Positions 51,323-60,651 of a stretch of 64,000 nt of DNA are shown here, piece after piece. Both the position numbers and the translations under genes were made by a program. Position 1 is the stretch's first letter. Each line of letters starts with the position of its first letter. The notes beneath the pieces are model-generated. The model was not told the DNA's origin and did not search any database. It was given only the letters and a program-made list of their open reading frames with translations. Source of the stretch: Pseudanabaena galeata CCNP1313 (lineage in GTDB: Bacteria > Cyanobacteriota > Cyanobacteriia > Pseudanabaenales > Pseudanabaenaceae); NCBI RefSeq assembly GCF_029910235.1, contig NZ_CP112874.1:1922001-1986000 (forward strand), written 5' to 3'.

Positions 51323-52723
51323 TTACGGTGAAGCCCTAAGCTCTTGGCAAAGTTGGCGGAAGCGATCGCCACGTTGCTCAAAGTTAGCAAACTGGTCAAA
51401 GCTAGCACATGCAGGCGAGAATAGCACAGTTGGCAAGGGCTGACTAGGGTGATTGTGAGCGCGACTATGGGCAATATGGGCGGCCTGTTTGACAGCATTT
51501 TCGAGGGTTTCAACGATTTCATAATTTTTAAAACCTACGTCCTTGAGCATTTCAGCAAACAATGATGCAGCTTCGCCGATTAATAATACGCCGATCGCCC
51601 TTTGGCGAATTTGCTCTAGCCATGCACTCGCATCACCTTGCTTCGGTTGACCACCCGCAATCAAAACCACAGGGGGCTTTACTGCTTTTAAACCTACTTC
51701 GGCAGCATCATAATTTGTGGCTTTGCTGTCGTTAATAAAGGCAATGCCTTCATAAAAGCACACATGCTCAAGGCGATGGGGAACACCTTGAAAATTAGAG
51801 ATGGCAGTATCGATATGTTCTGCCTCAATTCCAGCCAGTTTGGCAGCAGCCACCGACATCAATAAATTTTGACGGTTATGGCTTCCCAAAAGTGTCCAGT
51901 GTGAGATCGGGAAAACTGGCTCACCCCGAAACTTGACCCAACCCTTTTCAATACAAGCACCATCGGCGATCGCCTCCACCACATGATCGTCAATCCCTGT
52001 CCAGATCGCTTTTGGCCACATGGCTGCCCCAAAATTCTCCAAGTAGGGATCATTACCGTTAAGGACAATATGGGCGGATTGATGGATTAAGCTAGCCTTA
52101 ATATCTCGATATGCCTCAAGGGTGTAGTGACGATTAAGATGATCGGGGGTAAAGGTTGTCCAGATGCCAATTTGGGGCTTGACAGTTTGGGTGGACTCAA
52201 TCTGATAACTGCTTAGCTCTGCAATAATCCAATCAGGCTGAAGTTGTTTCTGCAAGACTTGTAAAGCAATTTCGCAAGCGGGAAAACCAATATTGCCACA
52301 GGCGATCGCCTTTAGTCCTGCCGCCTGAAAAATTGCGGTCGTCAAAGATGTCACGGTCGTCTTGCCGTTAGTTCCTGTGATACCCACCCAAGGAATATGC
52401 TTGAGGTAGCGCCAAGCTAGTTCGATCTCCCCGATCGTATCAATACCAAGCGATCTCGCTTGTTCCACCGCAGTGCAATCCCAAGGAACTCCAGGACTCA
52501 CGATGACAAGATCCATGCTTTGTCCCGACTCAACTATTTTGTCAAAGTCAGGAAATCCGCCAAGCTCAACTGCAATTCCTACTGACTCTAAGGCTTGCTT
52601 ACGTTGCTCTAAGCTAGTGCTTGCCTGACTATCACTAACTGTCACTTGCCAGCCATCAGCTTTGAGCAGTTTTGCCGCAGAAATTCCAGACTGTCCCAGT
52701 CCCAGTACATACACTTGATGCAT
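51323..52723 (-). CDS. murD: UDP-N-acetylmuramoylalanine--D-glutamate ligase
   Basis: MurD adds D-glutamate to UDP-MurNAc-L-Ala in peptidoglycan precursor synthesis. The 466-residue protein has an N-terminal Rossmann-like domain (VYVLGLGQSGISAAKLL), the ATP-binding loop WVGITGTNGKTTVTSL (about 112-127), the central-domain motif ELSSYQIEST (about 175), DHLNRH, and the C-terminal GVPHRLEHV and NDSKATN motifs of Mur ligases. It is followed by ftsI on the same strand. Confidence 0.96.
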   Translation of the reverse strand: MHQVYVLGLGQSGISAAKLLKADGWQVTVSDSQASTSLEQRKQALESVGIAVELGGFPDFDKIVESGQSMDLVIVSPGVPWDCTAVEQARSLGIDTIGEIELAWRYLKHIPWVGITGTNGKTTVTSLTTAIFQAAGLKAIACGNIGFPACEIALQVLQKQLQPDWIIAELSSYQIESTQTVKPQIGIWTTFTPDHLNRHYTLEAYRDIKASLIHQSAHIVLNGNDPYLENFGAAMWPKAIWTGIDDHVVEAIADGACIEKGWVKFRGEPVFPISHWTLLGSHNRQNLLMSVAAAKLAGIEAEHIDTAISNFQGVPHRLEHVCFYEGIAFINDSKATNYDAAEVGLKAVKPPVVLIAGGQPKQGDASAWLEQIRQRAIGVLLIGEAASLFAEMLKDVGFKNYEIVETLENAVKQAAHIAHSRAHNHPSQPLPTVLFSPACASFDQFANFEQRGDRFRQLCQELRASP

Positions 52724-52795
52724 GGCGATCGCTTGATTTGTAAATTTATTAAATTAAAAAGTTAATAGTCAAGGATACATGAGCTTAAGACATAA

Positions 52796-52847
52796 AACCC
52801 AGAAATGATAAGTAGCGCAAAGTGCTACTTATCATTTCTGGGTTTTG
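52796..52847. repeat. AGGACA-type palindromic repeat upstream of murD
   Basis: The stem AAACCCAGAAATGATAAGTAGC and its complement has a GCAAAGTG loop. It is flanked by TAAGACATA and GGATTAGTCCTAA, the arms of the variable-core family. Confidence 0.6.
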
Positions 52848-52871
52848 GATTAGTCCTAACGTAAGTTCGGG

Positions 52872-54323
52872 TTAAAACTTTTTTGAATTACGCGATCGCT
52901 TAAACCAACAGATAACACCGCCACCAAATATCAGTCCTACGAAAATACTTACAACGAACACCGATCCTATGTAAACCGCAGGATGATAATCTGCTTTTGA
53001 GGGAAATTGAGCCACAATAACACCAGCAGCGACTTGACTTGTGCCTAATCCAGTACCAATGGCGAAGATGGTTTGGTTGAGTTTGCGATCGCTTCTGGCT
53101 TGTTCGATGTTGATGATACCTTCGATTTTGCGAACGGAGTTTTCGAGGAATTTTTGCTCTGGGCTGAGACTGGCGAGATCGGCTGCGATTTGGTCAATAT
53201 ATTTGTCGGTAACGATCGCGGTAAATTTGTTGAATAATGGCTGATCTATATTTGGCTTGATACCTTCAAATTGTTTAATTTCGTTTTGATAGTTTTTGAG
53301 ATTGGTTTCGACGGTATTTTTTTGAGATTCTAATTTAATCAGTTCCTTAATTTCGTTTTGATAGTTTTTGAGATTGGTTTCGATGGTATTTTTTTGAGAT
53401 TCTAATTTAATTAGTTCCTTAGCATACAAGGTCATCGAATCTAAGTTAAATTTTAAAGCTGTTTGTAATGTCGCTAAGTCTATTTCATCAGAAATCTCTG
53501 GTTGGGTGTGTTTTAAAATTTCTTCTTTGAGCGTGTTTTTATTTTTGCGGCTGCAAGTATATGCCCAGATAATTTTATGACGATATCCAAATAGGCGAAT
53601 TAAGTTGCGATAGAGGTCAGAAATTTTTTCACGATCGATAGGAAATTCAGAGGGAAAAAGGCAGATGACTAGATGTTTACTTTGCTTAATATCACCACGA
53701 CGATCAGAGGGGAGTTGCCATAGCTCAAAGCAACTTGCACCCAAAAGTTGAGCTTCAGTCACTTGTATGTCTTTATCCCAATTTGACTGCTCGAATATTT
53801 GCAGTTGTGAGTAGATTTGTTTGGCGATTTCTATTGTTTCTGTTGGATCTTGAGTTGCCGAAGTGAGTTTTGCTGAAACGAACCAAGTTTGTCCAAGGTA
53901 ATTATCGGACGTTTCGTTATTTTGATTGTGGAGATGGGAGAGGATGTTTTGTTTGATCTGTAAAAAATTTTTTATATCGCAAGGCGCAAAATTTCGCGTA
54001 TTCTTATCAAGTTTATCGATAGAACAATTAACTTGTAAGGCATAGGTGTTGCCGAGTTTGACGGGATAGTAATAGCCATCATCAAGAGTGCCTTCAAACG
54101 GCTCCGAACGCTTTGCTCCTAAGAGTTGTATATAATCCGAGGGTTCTAATTCTGTTTGACTAAATGTCTTTAATTGAGCATTAGATAGTTTATCTCCATA
54201 AATTCTTTGCCAAAAGTTCTTGCTGATTTGAGCAATATTATTGTCAACTTGTCCTAATCCTTCAGCAAGGTCGTAGAGAAATAAATCGATTGTCGGATAA
54301 ATGAGCGAGTTAGAGTTTGTCAT
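52872..54323 (-). CDS. Hypothetical coiled-coil membrane protein of the CHAT operon
   Basis: A 483-residue protein without a recognised family. The N-terminal 300 residues are globular and contain LWQLPSDRRGDIKQSKHLVICLFPSE. The middle is a coiled coil with an exact tandem repeat of 24 residues (ELIKLESQKNTIETNLKNYQ plus NEIK, twice, about 303-350; DNA 53275-53418). The C-terminus has two membrane helices (FAIGTGLGTSQVAAGVIVAQF and AVYIGSVFVVSIFVGLIFGGGVICW) and a basic tail. It is the third gene of the operon with the CHAT protease, seven bp after the second. It could be a membrane-bound effector or receptor cut by the protease, which is inference. Confidence 0.7.
   Translation of the reverse strand: MTNSNSLIYPTIDLFLYDLAEGLGQVDNNIAQISKNFWQRIYGDKLSNAQLKTFSQTELEPSDYIQLLGAKRSEPFEGTLDDGYYYPVKLGNTYALQVNCSIDKLDKNTRNFAPCDIKNFLQIKQNILSHLHNQNNETSDNYLGQTWFVSAKLTSATQDPTETIEIAKQIYSQLQIFEQSNWDKDIQVTEAQLLGASCFELWQLPSDRRGDIKQSKHLVICLFPSEFPIDREKISDLYRNLIRLFGYRHKIIWAYTCSRKNKNTLKEEILKHTQPEISDEIDLATLQTALKFNLDSMTLYAKELIKLESQKNTIETNLKNYQNEIKELIKLESQKNTVETNLKNYQNEIKQFEGIKPNIDQPLFNKFTAIVTDKYIDQIAADLASLSPEQKFLENSVRKIEGIINIEQARSDRKLNQTIFAIGTGLGTSQVAAGVIVAQFPSKADYHPAVYIGSVFVVSIFVGLIFGGGVICWFKRSRNSKKF
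53275..53418 (-). repeat. 72-bp in-frame tandem duplication
   Basis: Two almost identical 72-base units in the coiled-coil part of the membrane protein gene; they differ at a few third positions (ACGGTATT/ATGGTATT), so the duplication is recent. It adds 24 residues and keeps the heptad register roughly. Confidence 0.8.
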
Positions 54324-54330
54324 TTTATTC

Positions 54331-54780
54331 TCAATATGGCAAACTAGCTAGAGATTTTTGGGCGGCTTCTACTGAGTTTAGGGATTGTAAAACAGATTTG
54401 ACAATTCTCAAAAGAGACTTATGATCAATTTTTTTTAGTTTTAGTAACAGTGCTTCAGATTTCGGCAAAAACTCTTCAAGATCTGTTTTATCGAGCTTAG
54501 GCGAATCTTCTAATGGAATAAAGCTTCTTTTTTTATCTTCAGAAGATGGTACAAAACCTTTATTGCGCTCTTGAGATGGATCTAGGCTTTCCCAAGCTTC
54601 TAAGTATTTCTGTGAAATTGTGGGATGTTTGCTTGCAATATCATCAAGCAGCACAATATTATCAAATAGATTTGTACTGATTTGATTGAGATGAGATTGA
54701 GTGTCATCATCTAATTGATATGCTTGATTTGCTAGGGCAAATACAAGTGCTTTGAATGTGTTGGCTTCGTAGTCTTTCAT
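54331..54780 (-). CDS. Hypothetical protein, second gene of the CHAT operon
   Basis: A soluble helical protein of about 149 residues (MKDYEANTFKALVFALANQAYQLDDDTQSHLNQISTNL...). The frame is open to 54807, but ATG 54780, which overlaps the CHAT gene's stop (ATGA), is the natural coupled start. I recognise no family. It is rich in Leu, Ser and Lys with likely helices at both ends (SEALLLKLKKIDHKSLLRIVKSVLQSLNSVEAAQKSLASLPY). It is a candidate substrate or adaptor for the CHAT protease. Confidence 0.65.
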   Translation of the reverse strand: MKDYEANTFKALVFALANQAYQLDDDTQSHLNQISTNLFDNIVLLDDIASKHPTISQKYLEAWESLDPSQERNKGFVPSSEDKKRSFIPLEDSPKLDKTDLEEFLPKSEALLLKLKKIDHKSLLRIVKSVLQSLNSVEAAQKSLASLPY

Positions 54781-57700
54781 AGTCCTGTTATCGTGAAGGC
54801 AGTCCAATAATAGGGATTATTATATTTTAGCTCTGTAGATAGTTTATTCCTATGACGTTTTAGCAATACGATCAAACTATCGTTGGGTGGAAGATTATTA
54901 ATTTCTTGATCATACCAGTCGATTAGATCTTGACGGGTGACTTTGCGTAACCAATGTTTGGTGGCAGCAAGAGCAACGTCTGCGGATGTGCCTTGTAGGT
55001 AGCGACGGTGAAATTCGATCATGAGTATAGCACTGGATATAGACTCAACTGTCCAAAGGGTGCTGACGACGTTGGCAACGCCGCTATACATGAAGGCGCT
55101 AACGATACCGACATATTCATCGGTAATGCTCTGGTTGCCAGCGATCGCAGTTTCACAAGCAGATAGACAGGCAAGTTGATAGCTGCTGAGATCGCGATTG
55201 TTGTCTTTGTCTTTGTCTTTGAGATTGCCGATCTCTTTGAGGGTGAGGCGATCGCTACCACTGAGGGCGAGGGCGGAGTCGAGCGGGTTGAAAAAGTCAT
55301 AGTACCCATGCCCTGTAAAGTGAAAGATGGTATGGGGTTGGGGCGTTTGGACGGTGAGTTGAGTAGTGACTTCTTCAAGGGTAGGTTTGTGTTTGTCTTC
55401 TTCTAGGCAGGTTGGTACGATATCGACGTACATTCGACAAATTAGTTCCGATTCCACTTCGGCGGCGGTAAGTTTTGCTAGATCTTGCTTTGTGCCGTCT
55501 TTCAGTTCGATGGTGCTATGAGGATTTTCGATCATGAGAAGTCGGTTGTAATCTGGCTTTGGTTTGTGGGGCTGTTCTATGCCAACTTTGATGCTGGGTA
55601 AATAGGCGATCGCCTTATATTTGGGATGTTCACCAGTAGATTCCAGTTCAAAGAGACTATCTAGAGGATAGAGGTGTAGGTCACGGTGAGGAATGAGAAT
55701 CAGTCGCTTGCAGTGGGAAAAATCTGCAAGTTTTTTTTCGATGTCGTCAATACGCAGAATGCTCTTAAGCTCGGTAAGGTGGGCTTCCATCTGATCGCGC
55801 CAAAAATGCTCTTCTGGTTTCGGTTCCTTTGATTCAGATTTATTTTCCCCTGCTCTATAGTCAGCATAACAATCTTGCCATGCGGTCATCCAGTCTTTTA
55901 GTCTGTTAATTTGGTTAAATGTCTCACTGTCGTCGGTATTGTCTGTGGGTAAAGTAAGTGTAATTTCAGAAGATGCGTTGGGAGCGAGAATGAAGGTAGT
56001 AAGGGCGTTGTCGCTGAGATGCCAATAGATAATCGCAGTTTCGGGCTTTTGTTTTAGGAAGTCGCACATTTCCGAATATTTGGGGCTTGATTCGGGGGTA
56101 TCCGCTAAAAGCCCCTCTCGCATAAAGATGTTTTTATCTTCTTCAGCAAGTTCAAGAGCTTCTTTTAGTTTGCCTTGTTGGATATATAAGCTTACAGTCA
56201 ATTCATTAAAATATGGTTTGAACTTCTTCTCAAGCCGTTTTTTACGCTCTTCCGATATATTCTTTTTCTCTAGCCAAGATTCTCTAAAACTAGTCCCTTT
56301 TCGTAATATTCCTTCTACTATTTTGTTGCGCCGTAATGATAGAAGTACACGTATCAATTCTTTTAGAGTCTCTAGATACAATGTTTCAAGCTGTGCTGCT
56401 GCAAAGGCTTTCAATGCATTGTTGTAGCTACGAAAAGATTTACGCCAAAAAGGGAAAGGACTTGTTTGGCTACGTCCATGTAAATAATGAGCATTGCCTA
56501 TAGCACGATGTAGCTGTCCCCACCCTTCTGGATCAATGTCTTGGTTAATATATTTGAATCCTTCGTTAATAGAAGCAATTCTTCCAAGATAGCCGCGCAG
56601 ATCGAGTGCTGGACTTTGCGTATCTTTGGGTAAAGGATTGTCAAATAATTCCCGAAGTGCATCTTTCTTTCTATCATCACTTTTTAAAGCCGCAATACCT
56701 CGACTAATCCATGCTTGCCATAAATTTCCTTTTGTAATCGTCAATGCGCGATCAAAGGATGTTATCGCTTCTTCATGCCTTCTTAATTTAGTTAGGGTAG
56801 CTCCTCTATCATGCCATGATATAGCGTCGCAGGGATTCATACTGAGGGCTTCATCGTAGCATTTTATAGCCTCGTCATATTTTCCTGATTTATCTAGAGA
56901 CATTCCTTTACCATTCCGAGCTTTATCATATTTGGGATTTATACTGATGGCTTCATCATGGCATTTTATAGCTTCTTCATATCTTCCTAAATTAGTTAGG
57001 GAATCTCCTTTGTTATACCAAGCTTTATCAAACTTAGGGTTTATCCTGATGGCTTCAACGTAGCATTTTATAGCCTCTTTATGTTTTCCTAAACTAGCTA
57101 CAGAAACTCCCTTGTTAAACCAAGTAACCGCATCATCAGGGTTTATCCTGATAGATTCAACGTAGCATTTTATAGCCTCTTCATATTCTTCTAAAACAGC
57201 TAGGGAAACTCCTTTTTTAAACCAAGCTTCTCCTCTTTTTAACCAAGCTTCATCAAGTTTGGGATTTATACTGATGGCTTCAATGTAGCATTTTATAGCC
57301 TCTTCATATTCTTCTAACGTGGCTAGGGAAACTCCCTTTTCAAACCAAGCTTTATCAAACTTGGGATTTATACTGATGGCTTCAACGTAGCATTTTATAG
57401 CCTCTTTATATTCTCCTGATCTACCTAAGTAATTCCCTTTGTTATACCAAACATTCGCGTAGTGAGGATAGATACTGATAGAGCGATCATAGCATTTTAT
57501 AGCTTCTTCATCTCTTCCTAATTCAGCTTGGCAAAGTCCTTTGAGACTCCAAGCAGTCGCATTAGTCGCATTATCGGGATTGATGCTAATGACGCGATCA
57601 AAGCATATTATCGCCTCTTCATATCTTTTTAGTTCATATAAGGAATATCCTCTATCCATCTCGGTATTGACGATCTCAATCGCTCTACTTAAAGATATTG

Positions 57701-58268
57701 CTCTTTCATTAGATTCAATCGCCTCATCAATGCGATTGAGATTTTGTAGTGCCATCCCTCTGTTGATCCAAACATCAAAATTATTAAGCTTGAATGCAAT
57801 AGCCCGATCAAAATAGTCCAAAGCTTCCTGATACTTACCTGCTTGGAGTTCTACCAAACCTTTTTGGTAAAACCTCTCAGCCTCAGAATTCTGCCCCTCA
57901 TCTACTTCCTTCAGTTCAACCACACTCACAACCTGCTCAACTGGTATATTTCCCATCTCCAACCCAATCCCCTGAGCCACCACACCCAACTCCCCACACC
58001 CAATCTCCCCCAATCGCACCAACTTCCCCGCCAAATCAGGATTCGCAGGTTCACTCAACAAGCGATCGCCATACCCCCGCAACCAAACCATCATCTGCCG
58101 ATCGCCACAGCGATCGCCCAAAAATTTTAACAACCTCTGCTCATCCCAACTCACCGCCACACCTTGCAGAACTTGCAAAAACAACTGCTCATATTCGCGA
58201 TCGGTTAACGGCGCAAGAGACGGCGATCCGTCCGACTTACCACCAAAGAAACCATTCAACCAACTCAT
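54777..58268 (-). CDS. TPR-CHAT protease
   Basis: A 1,163-residue protein. Residues 15-90 form a small N-terminal domain (LTDREYEQLFLQVLQGVAVSWDEQRLLKFLGDR...). About 13 tetratricopeptide repeats follow (140-520; units such as EAIKCYVEAISINPKFDKAWFNKG). A helical linker leads to a C-terminal CHAT domain, a caspase-like cysteine protease. The His is in TIFHFTGHGYYDFFNP (about 987) and the Cys in LACLSACETAIAG (about 1037), so the catalytic pair is complete. Proteins of this architecture sense a signal through TPRs and cleave partners; relatives include the Craspase protease. ATG 58268 is preferred to GTG 58271. It heads a three-gene operon. Confidence 0.88.
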   Translation of the reverse strand: MSWLNGFFGGKSDGSPSLAPLTDREYEQLFLQVLQGVAVSWDEQRLLKFLGDRCGDRQMMVWLRGYGDRLLSEPANPDLAGKLVRLGEIGCGELGVVAQGIGLEMGNIPVEQVVSVVELKEVDEGQNSEAERFYQKGLVELQAGKYQEALDYFDRAIAFKLNNFDVWINRGMALQNLNRIDEAIESNERAISLSRAIEIVNTEMDRGYSLYELKRYEEAIICFDRVISINPDNATNATAWSLKGLCQAELGRDEEAIKCYDRSISIYPHYANVWYNKGNYLGRSGEYKEAIKCYVEAISINPKFDKAWFEKGVSLATLEEYEEAIKCYIEAISINPKLDEAWLKRGEAWFKKGVSLAVLEEYEEAIKCYVESIRINPDDAVTWFNKGVSVASLGKHKEAIKCYVEAIRINPKFDKAWYNKGDSLTNLGRYEEAIKCHDEAISINPKYDKARNGKGMSLDKSGKYDEAIKCYDEALSMNPCDAISWHDRGATLTKLRRHEEAITSFDRALTITKGNLWQAWISRGIAALKSDDRKKDALRELFDNPLPKDTQSPALDLRGYLGRIASINEGFKYINQDIDPEGWGQLHRAIGNAHYLHGRSQTSPFPFWRKSFRSYNNALKAFAAAQLETLYLETLKELIRVLLSLRRNKIVEGILRKGTSFRESWLEKKNISEERKKRLEKKFKPYFNELTVSLYIQQGKLKEALELAEEDKNIFMREGLLADTPESSPKYSEMCDFLKQKPETAIIYWHLSDNALTTFILAPNASSEITLTLPTDNTDDSETFNQINRLKDWMTAWQDCYADYRAGENKSESKEPKPEEHFWRDQMEAHLTELKSILRIDDIEKKLADFSHCKRLILIPHRDLHLYPLDSLFELESTGEHPKYKAIAYLPSIKVGIEQPHKPKPDYNRLLMIENPHSTIELKDGTKQDLAKLTAAEVESELICRMYVDIVPTCLEEDKHKPTLEEVTTQLTVQTPQPHTIFHFTGHGYYDFFNPLDSALALSGSDRLTLKEIGNLKDKDKDNNRDLSSYQLACLSACETAIAGNQSITDEYVGIVSAFMYSGVANVVSTLWTVESISSAILMIEFHRRYLQGTSADVALAATKHWLRKVTRQDLIDWYDQEINNLPPNDSLIVLLKRHRNKLSTELKYNNPYYWTAFTITGL

Positions 58269-58539
58269 CACGCACTAGCCTCGCTATAAGCTCCTAAAAT
58301 TGCAGCGATTTAATAGGTCAAAATTCTCCATTTCAACTAATCGTAATGACCTGCGATCGCAAATATATAAACGTACTTATCATCGAATTTATAGACGAGT
58401 CGATCTTTTTGAGAAATTCGCCTCGACCATAAGCCAGACAGATTATGCTTTAACGGCTCTGGTTTACCTATACCCTTAGCAGGATCATCCCGCAGTAACT
58501 CTTTGATAATTTTACAAAGATTCTTGTGAAGATTCTTAT

Positions 58540-59797
58540 CTGAGATCTTGCACCATTCCTAAAAGAGTTAAGTGGGAATGGGTTTGAGAATAATTTCAAA
58601 GCCATGACGAGCAGCAATATCGGCACTAATTTGAAGATACCTGAGAAGTTTCAACCAAAGGACAGAAGGGAATAAAACTGAAAGAGTTAAATCACAAGTA
58701 GCTTTCCAGTCCAAGATGGGAGGAATCGACCATTGATCAATCCAATGAGCCAAAAGATAAGAAAGCAGAGAGAGGATAAGCCAACGATAAACACCAAGTT
58801 TTGTCGATTGCCCAAAACAATGCAAGCCAAAGCGATGTTTGATGGTTTTGAAGAATCCCTCAATTGCCCAACGCTTACGCCCTAACATCACCAGATAAGC
58901 ACCAGAATAAGGATGAGAAGAGACAACAAAACGTAACTCCCGTTTACTATCGGCTCTTTTGAGCCAGAACCAAGAGATCGTCAAAGGCTGAGTTAGCCCT
59001 TCTAGCAAAATTTGTTGTCCACGTTTGCCATGACGATAAAGTTGTTTGACGGTGCGTCCATCTTGAAGTTTACGATTGTTGCGGACACCGACAACGATGC
59101 GCCAAGACTTGGCTCGGACTGCATTGAAAAACTTCACTGTACTAAACTCAGTATCGGCAAGGACAATCACAGTCCTGCCTTGGGTTAGTTGCTTGGGGAC
59201 TGTCCTCAATAACTTACAAGCTAACTCAGAGGGACTGGGGTATCCTTTACCTCGCCATACTCTAAAACTCCATGGCACGCGCCACTCTCCATAGACCAGA
59301 TACAGTACAACCAGATGTAGTCCTCGCTTGCCGTTTAGTATTCTCACCCATGGGTCGGGTTCATCTTTGGTGGGATTACTCAAATGTAGAAACTTGCCAC
59401 ATTTTTCTAGGGTCGTCAAGTCTATCAGTATCTTTAATGGCACTTGTTTCGATGGACGATGCTTGGCGATTTGTCCCAAAATAGCCTGACGTGTCGCTCG
59501 AATTAGTCCTCTTGTTGACCAGTTATAGTGGTTGAGAAATCGACTCAACGCACTCGCTGATTTTATCTGTGTATGTTCTGGATAGGGATGTCCTTGTGCT
59601 TCGAGGAATAGTCCCAATATTGCATTGAGACTTGCTTTTTGATACACACTTGGCATCAAACACAGAAGGCTATAAACTAGCCCTTGGGCGTGCTTAACGA
59701 TGCTTTCCATGATCGTTATTTAATTTACTACTACGCCCTTTTTTTCACATTTTTGCTCTTTCTGCAACCCCTTTTCTTGAATGGTGCAAGATCTCAG
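58540..59797 (-). mobile_element. IS4/IS701-like insertion sequence (1,258 bp)
   Basis: Perfect 19-bp terminal inverted repeats, CTGAGATCTTGCACCATTC (58540-58558) and its complement (59779-59797). A 4-bp target duplication TTAT is at 58536-58539 and 59798-59801. Comparison with the intact yoeB confirms both borders. Confidence 0.9.
58568..59710 (-). CDS. IS4/IS701-like DDE transposase
   Basis: A 380-residue transposase. The catalytic residues can be placed: the first Asp in LKILIDLTTLEK (about 93), the second Asp in TVIVLADTEFSTVKFF (about 185), and the Glu in RKRWAIEGFFKTIKHRFGL (about 283), which corresponds to the Y-(2)-R-(3)-E-(6)-K signature with W replacing Y. The N-terminus (YQKASLNAILGLFLEAQGH) and ALSRFLNHYNWSTRGL are typical of this group. 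The 4-bp duplication fits IS701 better than classical IS4, so the family call stays open. The gene is intact and probably functional. Confidence 0.88.
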   Translation of the reverse strand: MESIVKHAQGLVYSLLCLMPSVYQKASLNAILGLFLEAQGHPYPEHTQIKSASALSRFLNHYNWSTRGLIRATRQAILGQIAKHRPSKQVPLKILIDLTTLEKCGKFLHLSNPTKDEPDPWVRILNGKRGLHLVVLYLVYGEWRVPWSFRVWRGKGYPSPSELACKLLRTVPKQLTQGRTVIVLADTEFSTVKFFNAVRAKSWRIVVGVRNNRKLQDGRTVKQLYRHGKRGQQILLEGLTQPLTISWFWLKRADSKRELRFVVSSHPYSGAYLVMLGRKRWAIEGFFKTIKHRFGLHCFGQSTKLGVYRWLILSLLSYLLAHWIDQWSIPPILDWKATCDLTLSVLFPSVLWLKLLRYLQISADIAARHGFEIILKPIPT

Positions 59798-59842
59798 TTA
59801 TCTTTCTGTCTGAGATCCTCATAAGCCTCCCATGTATTACCC

Positions 59843-60106
59843 TCAAAAACTAAGTATCTCATCCATCTCTTCCTTACTAGGCTGATAACCTTGCCGTTGT
59901 TCGTGAGTTGCCATAGAACGAGATATCTGTTTCATAAGATCATCATTTTGCAAAACAAACAAAGTCTCCTGATGTTGTTCCCAATCCTCAGAACTAATTG
60001 CCGTAAAACTTGATTGCTTGGCAAACTGCCAAATCTGCATAAACTTAATCAGCGATGCTTCAGGCGCTTGCTCAATTTCGTGAATTAATTGCTCTTTGAT
60101 CGTCAT
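59843..60106 (-). CDS. Antitoxin-like protein, copy 1 (partner of split yoeB)
   Basis: An 87-residue protein, MTIKEQLIHEIEQAPEASLIKFMQIWQFAKQ...HEQRQGYQPSKEEMDEILSF. ATG 60106 is chosen for its AAGGAGG ribosome-binding site. It is nearly identical to the copy at 60632. The 3' end overlaps the yoeB start by 20 bp. Position and size point to the antitoxin of the YoeB toxin; unlike YefM, no clear Phd/YefM fold signature is visible. Confidence 0.75.
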   Translation of the reverse strand: MTIKEQLIHEIEQAPEASLIKFMQIWQFAKQSSFTAISSEDWEQHQETLFVLQNDDLMKQISRSMATHEQRQGYQPSKEEMDEILSF

Positions 60107-60233
60107 ACATTTGTCCTCCTTGCCCTTTAAGCATAGCTTATAAATTTTTACAGAGCTATACATAACAGCGATCGCTCAAAAGTTTTAACAACCCTTAAAT
60201 TAAACCAATTCATCACGCATCCAACCTCGTAAC

Positions 60234-60434
60234 TTAATTAATGAATTTTTGCCGATCGCTAAATAACTTAGCCTTATCTTCACGTAATCCATTCCCAATA
60301 TAAAATTTTAGCAACGCATCTATCGACATATCTCGACTTGCTGCAACCTCCTCAATCGATCGCTGAATGTCTCTTACTGAAATTCCTTTAATCGTAATGA
60401 CCAGCGATCGCAAATATATAGACGTACTTCTCAT
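60234..60434 (-). pseudogene. 5'-truncated copy of the small helical gene, fused at the duplication junction
   Basis: Residues from EEVAASRDMSIDALLKFYIGNGLREDKAKLFSDRQKFIN match the C-terminal half of the gene at 61023-61253. The N-terminus is replaced by sequence reading backwards into the 3' end of yoeB copy 2, marking the junction of a tandem duplication near 60365-60385. Probably not a functional gene. Confidence 0.65.
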
Positions 60435-60651
60435 CGAATTTATAGACGAGTCGATCTTTCTGAGAAATTCGCCTCGACCATAAGCCAGACAGATTATGCT
60501 TTAACGGCTCTGGTTTACCTATACCCTTAGCAGGATCGTCCCGCAGTAACTCTTTGATGATTTTACAAAGATTCTTGTGAAGGTTCTTATCTTTCTGTCT
60601 GAGATCCTCATAAGCCTCCCATGTATTACCCTCAAAAACTAAGTATCTCAT
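60388..60651 (-). CDS. yoeB: YoeB-type mRNA interferase toxin
   Basis: An 87-residue RelE-superfamily toxin that cleaves mRNA on the ribosome. It matches YoeB/Txe proteins strongly: GIGKPEPLKHNLSGLWSRRISQKDRLVYKF and the C-terminal GHYD. The residues corresponding to the catalytic Glu, Arg and His are E48, R67 (or R61) and H85. Its start overlaps the antitoxin gene by 20 bp, ensuring coupled translation. This is the intact copy of the duplicated module. Confidence 0.95.
   Translation of the reverse strand: MRYLVFEGNTWEAYEDLRQKDKNLHKNLCKIIKELLRDDPAKGIGKPEPLKHNLSGLWSRRISQKDRLVYKFDEKYVYIFAIAGHYD

Larger units (their letters stand above)
58337..59862 (-). pseudogene. yoeB: YoeB-type toxin gene split by an IS4-like element
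   Basis: The 3' part (58337-58539) and 5' part (from 59798) correspond almost base for base to the intact yoeB at 60388-60651. An IS (58540-59797) with a TTAT target duplication separates them. The 3' part still encodes KIIKELLRDDPAKGIGKPEPLKHNLSGLWSRRISQKDRLVYKFDDKYVYIFAIAGHYD or very close to it. The toxin is therefore inactivated, while its overlapping antitoxin gene is intact. Confidence 0.88.

Noticed and set aside
56840-57800. Regularly spaced DNA repeats looking like an array
   Set aside because: The period is about 102 bp and in frame; it encodes the TPR units of the CHAT protein. No spacers of CRISPR type and no cas genes.
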